DNA from: Longicatena caecimuris
Lineage (GTDB): Bacteria > Bacillota_I > Bacilli_A > Erysipelotrichales > Erysipelotrichaceae
Direction: 5' to 3'
DNA: 64,000 bases
Assembly (NCBI RefSeq): GCF_004341945.1
Contig: NZ_SMBP01000005.1
Location: 62,001 to 126,000, forward strand
This document shows, piece by piece, positions 62,821 to 64,000 of this stretch. The translations under genes were made by a program, and so were the position numbers. The notes below the pieces were generated by a model, which ran no database searches, was not told where the DNA came from, and saw only the letters and a program-made list of their open reading frames with translations. Position 1 is the first letter of the stretch. Each line of letters starts with the position of its first letter.

Positions 62821-63779
62821 TCTTTTAACTCACTTTGATATGTATCCACATTATCCTGATTCACAATCAAAAGTTTGACCTCATTGTTTAAGGAAGTCGG
62901 TTTCTTACCGGTTTTCTTATATGCATACATCTGATAAACTGTTTTATAGCCATATTCATAAAATGACGTAACAACACTGGCGTCGATATAGCCCTTCTTA
63001 ATATAGTCAATCGTAGAGTCCATATCATCTACACCATAAATATGCAGTCGTTTCTTAATATTGAGCGTTTGCGCTATTTCCGCACAGGCATCGGCAGACT
63101 CTGCCGCAAAATTAATGGTGACATTGATATCAGGATGATTTCGTAAAGTATTCATCCATTGTGCTTGCGCGCGTATCTTATCCGACTTTGATTCCGTTAT
63201 GGCAACAATTTCGTATCCGCCCGGATGGTTTTTAAATACCTCACGGATTTCTTGTATTTGATCCTGGGCAATTTTAAAGTTTAATTCTGCTACTTGAATA
63301 GCAATTACCAACGGTTTATGTTTAGGAATCTTTTTTTCTATTTCATTTAAGAGCAATTGTGCCTGACGTTGAAAGTTTTTCCCATAAAACGTAAACTTTT
63401 TTCCATCCTCGATATTAGAATCGACTAAGACAATGGGAATATCCAATGCCGCGGCCTCCTCCAATAAGGCTTTTTTTATGACCCCCTGTGTGATAATACC
63501 ATCAACTTTTTCAATGAGCCCCTGAGAAATCACTTCTTCCATTTTTTCCGTATCAATAACTTTTGGACCTATCCAATCACATTTCACTTTTAATTCATTA
63601 CATGCCTGTACAAATCCTTCTTTGCTTTGCAGCCAAATCGGGTGGTCAGCTAAGGGGGTAGCATATAAAAAGTAAAGAAATTCCTCATTCTTTTCTTTTT
63701 TTATATTCTTATCAGTTCCATTGGTACAGCCGAATAGTAAAAGTAATACTACAACGATCAATGCTTTCCTCTTCATCAT
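62817..63779 (-). CDS. Sugar-binding-type (RbsB-like) sensory lipoprotein
   Basis: A 320-residue protein with lipobox LLFGC (Cys about 18) and a periplasmic-binding-protein I fold: FLYATPLADHPIWLQSKEGF, VDGIITQGV, IPIVLVDSNI, LHIYGVDDMDSTIDYIKKGYIDASVV. This is the ABC sugar-binding fold, but no permease or ATPase is present; instead it is coupled to a histidine kinase and AraC regulator. The role is therefore ligand sensing. Ligand unknown, likely a sugar or autoinducer-2-like compound. GTG/ATG choice: two ATG codons in tandem at the start. Confidence 0.88.
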   Translation of the reverse strand: MMKRKALIVVVLLLLFGCTNGTDKNIKKEKNEEFLYFLYATPLADHPIWLQSKEGFVQACNELKVKCDWIGPKVIDTEKMEEVISQGLIEKVDGIITQGVIKKALLEEAAALDIPIVLVDSNIEDGKKFTFYGKNFQRQAQLLLNEIEKKIPKHKPLVIAIQVAELNFKIAQDQIQEIREVFKNHPGGYEIVAITESKSDKIRAQAQWMNTLRNHPDINVTINFAAESADACAEIAQTLNIKKRLHIYGVDDMDSTIDYIKKGYIDASVVTSFYEYGYKTVYQMYAYKKTGKKPTSLNNEVKLLIVNQDNVDTYQSELKE

Positions 63780-63977
63780 CTTACTCCCATCTCATATCTA
63801 TAGTATGCAATAAAAAATATATAAAATATTAAGATAACAGGTAAATATTTCATATGAAAAGAATCATATGGAGTTTTTTTGTTTATCGTACTGTATTTTG
63901 TTATATCATTATACATATTAAGTATACCATGAGATTTCTCATAAAAAAGGACTTATATATTCTAACAGCCATAAGAA

Positions 63978-63999
63978 AAGCCTTGAATCATCAAGGCTT
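63978..63999 (-). terminator. Terminator of a gene beyond the right edge
   Basis: Nine-base-pair stem AAGCCTTGA / TCAAGGCTT with a 4-nt loop; on the minus strand it runs into TTTTCTTAT, so it would end a minus-strand gene lying to the right. Confidence 0.7.
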
Positions 64000-64000
64000 A

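Overview
The window reads as chromosomal DNA of a low-GC, spore-forming, anaerobic Firmicute, most likely a gut Erysipelotrichia (the Clostridium innocuum / Eubacterium dolichum type of lineage; inferred from overall gene content, not proven). Pointers are an oxygen-sensitive class III ribonucleotide reductase, rubrerythrin, a YunB sporulation protein, a Spo0A effector domain, type III glutamine synthetase, KtrAB potassium uptake, a sortase-assembled pilus and a mucin-type alpha-N-acetylglucosaminidase.

Left part (1-9236): a truncated DUF975 membrane protein, a copper-chaperone-like HMA protein, a DUF1905 protein, an HTH-nucleotidyltransferase fusion beside a binding-protein / ATPase / fused-permease ABC operon of the phosphonate / iron(III) type, a degenerate LCP-like secreted protein, tRNA-Cys and tRNA-Leu, a GNAT enzyme, an XRE regulator with its membrane partner, and a membrane metallophosphoesterase. 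Redox part (9362-21600): a MarR-NrdG fusion followed by an NrdD-glutaredoxin fusion, controlled by a promoter with a perfect dyad operator; an AT-rich accessory island (about 13.0-15.4 kb) with a radical SAM protein, an XRE/DUF5680 regulator and a broken gene; a RibD_C-type reductase; and a tight four-gene minus-strand operon, NhaC-type antiporter - thioredoxin-reductase-like flavoprotein - arylsulfotransferase-thioredoxin fusion - Crp/Fnr regulator, with a 16-bp palindrome centred about 42 bp upstream of its predicted start.

Middle (21626-36540) is housekeeping: yunC-yunB, ktrB-ktrA, rubrerythrin, GlnN, a stand-alone Spo0A DNA-binding domain, a Na/Pi cotransporter with a Pho-box-like repeat, a GNAT plus DUF89 pair, an AI-2E-type exporter, an NAD synthetase whose glutaminase domain has lost its catalytic residues, and a SpoU-type rRNA methyltransferase.

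Right part (36623-64000) is a surface and sensing region, all on the minus strand: a 2,309-residue wall-anchored GH89 enzyme with CBM32 modules and long FIVAR super-repeats; a six-gene pilus operon (major pilin, class C sortase, small SpaA protein, a 3,211-residue adhesin ending in about 31 BspA-type leucine-rich repeats, another SpaA-type anchored protein, and an unknown 145-residue protein) driven from a consensus promoter with a long leader; and a three-component sensor (periplasmic-binding-type lipoprotein, YesM-type kinase, AraC-type response regulator). Adhesion, glycan trimming and carbohydrate sensing fit life on mucus.
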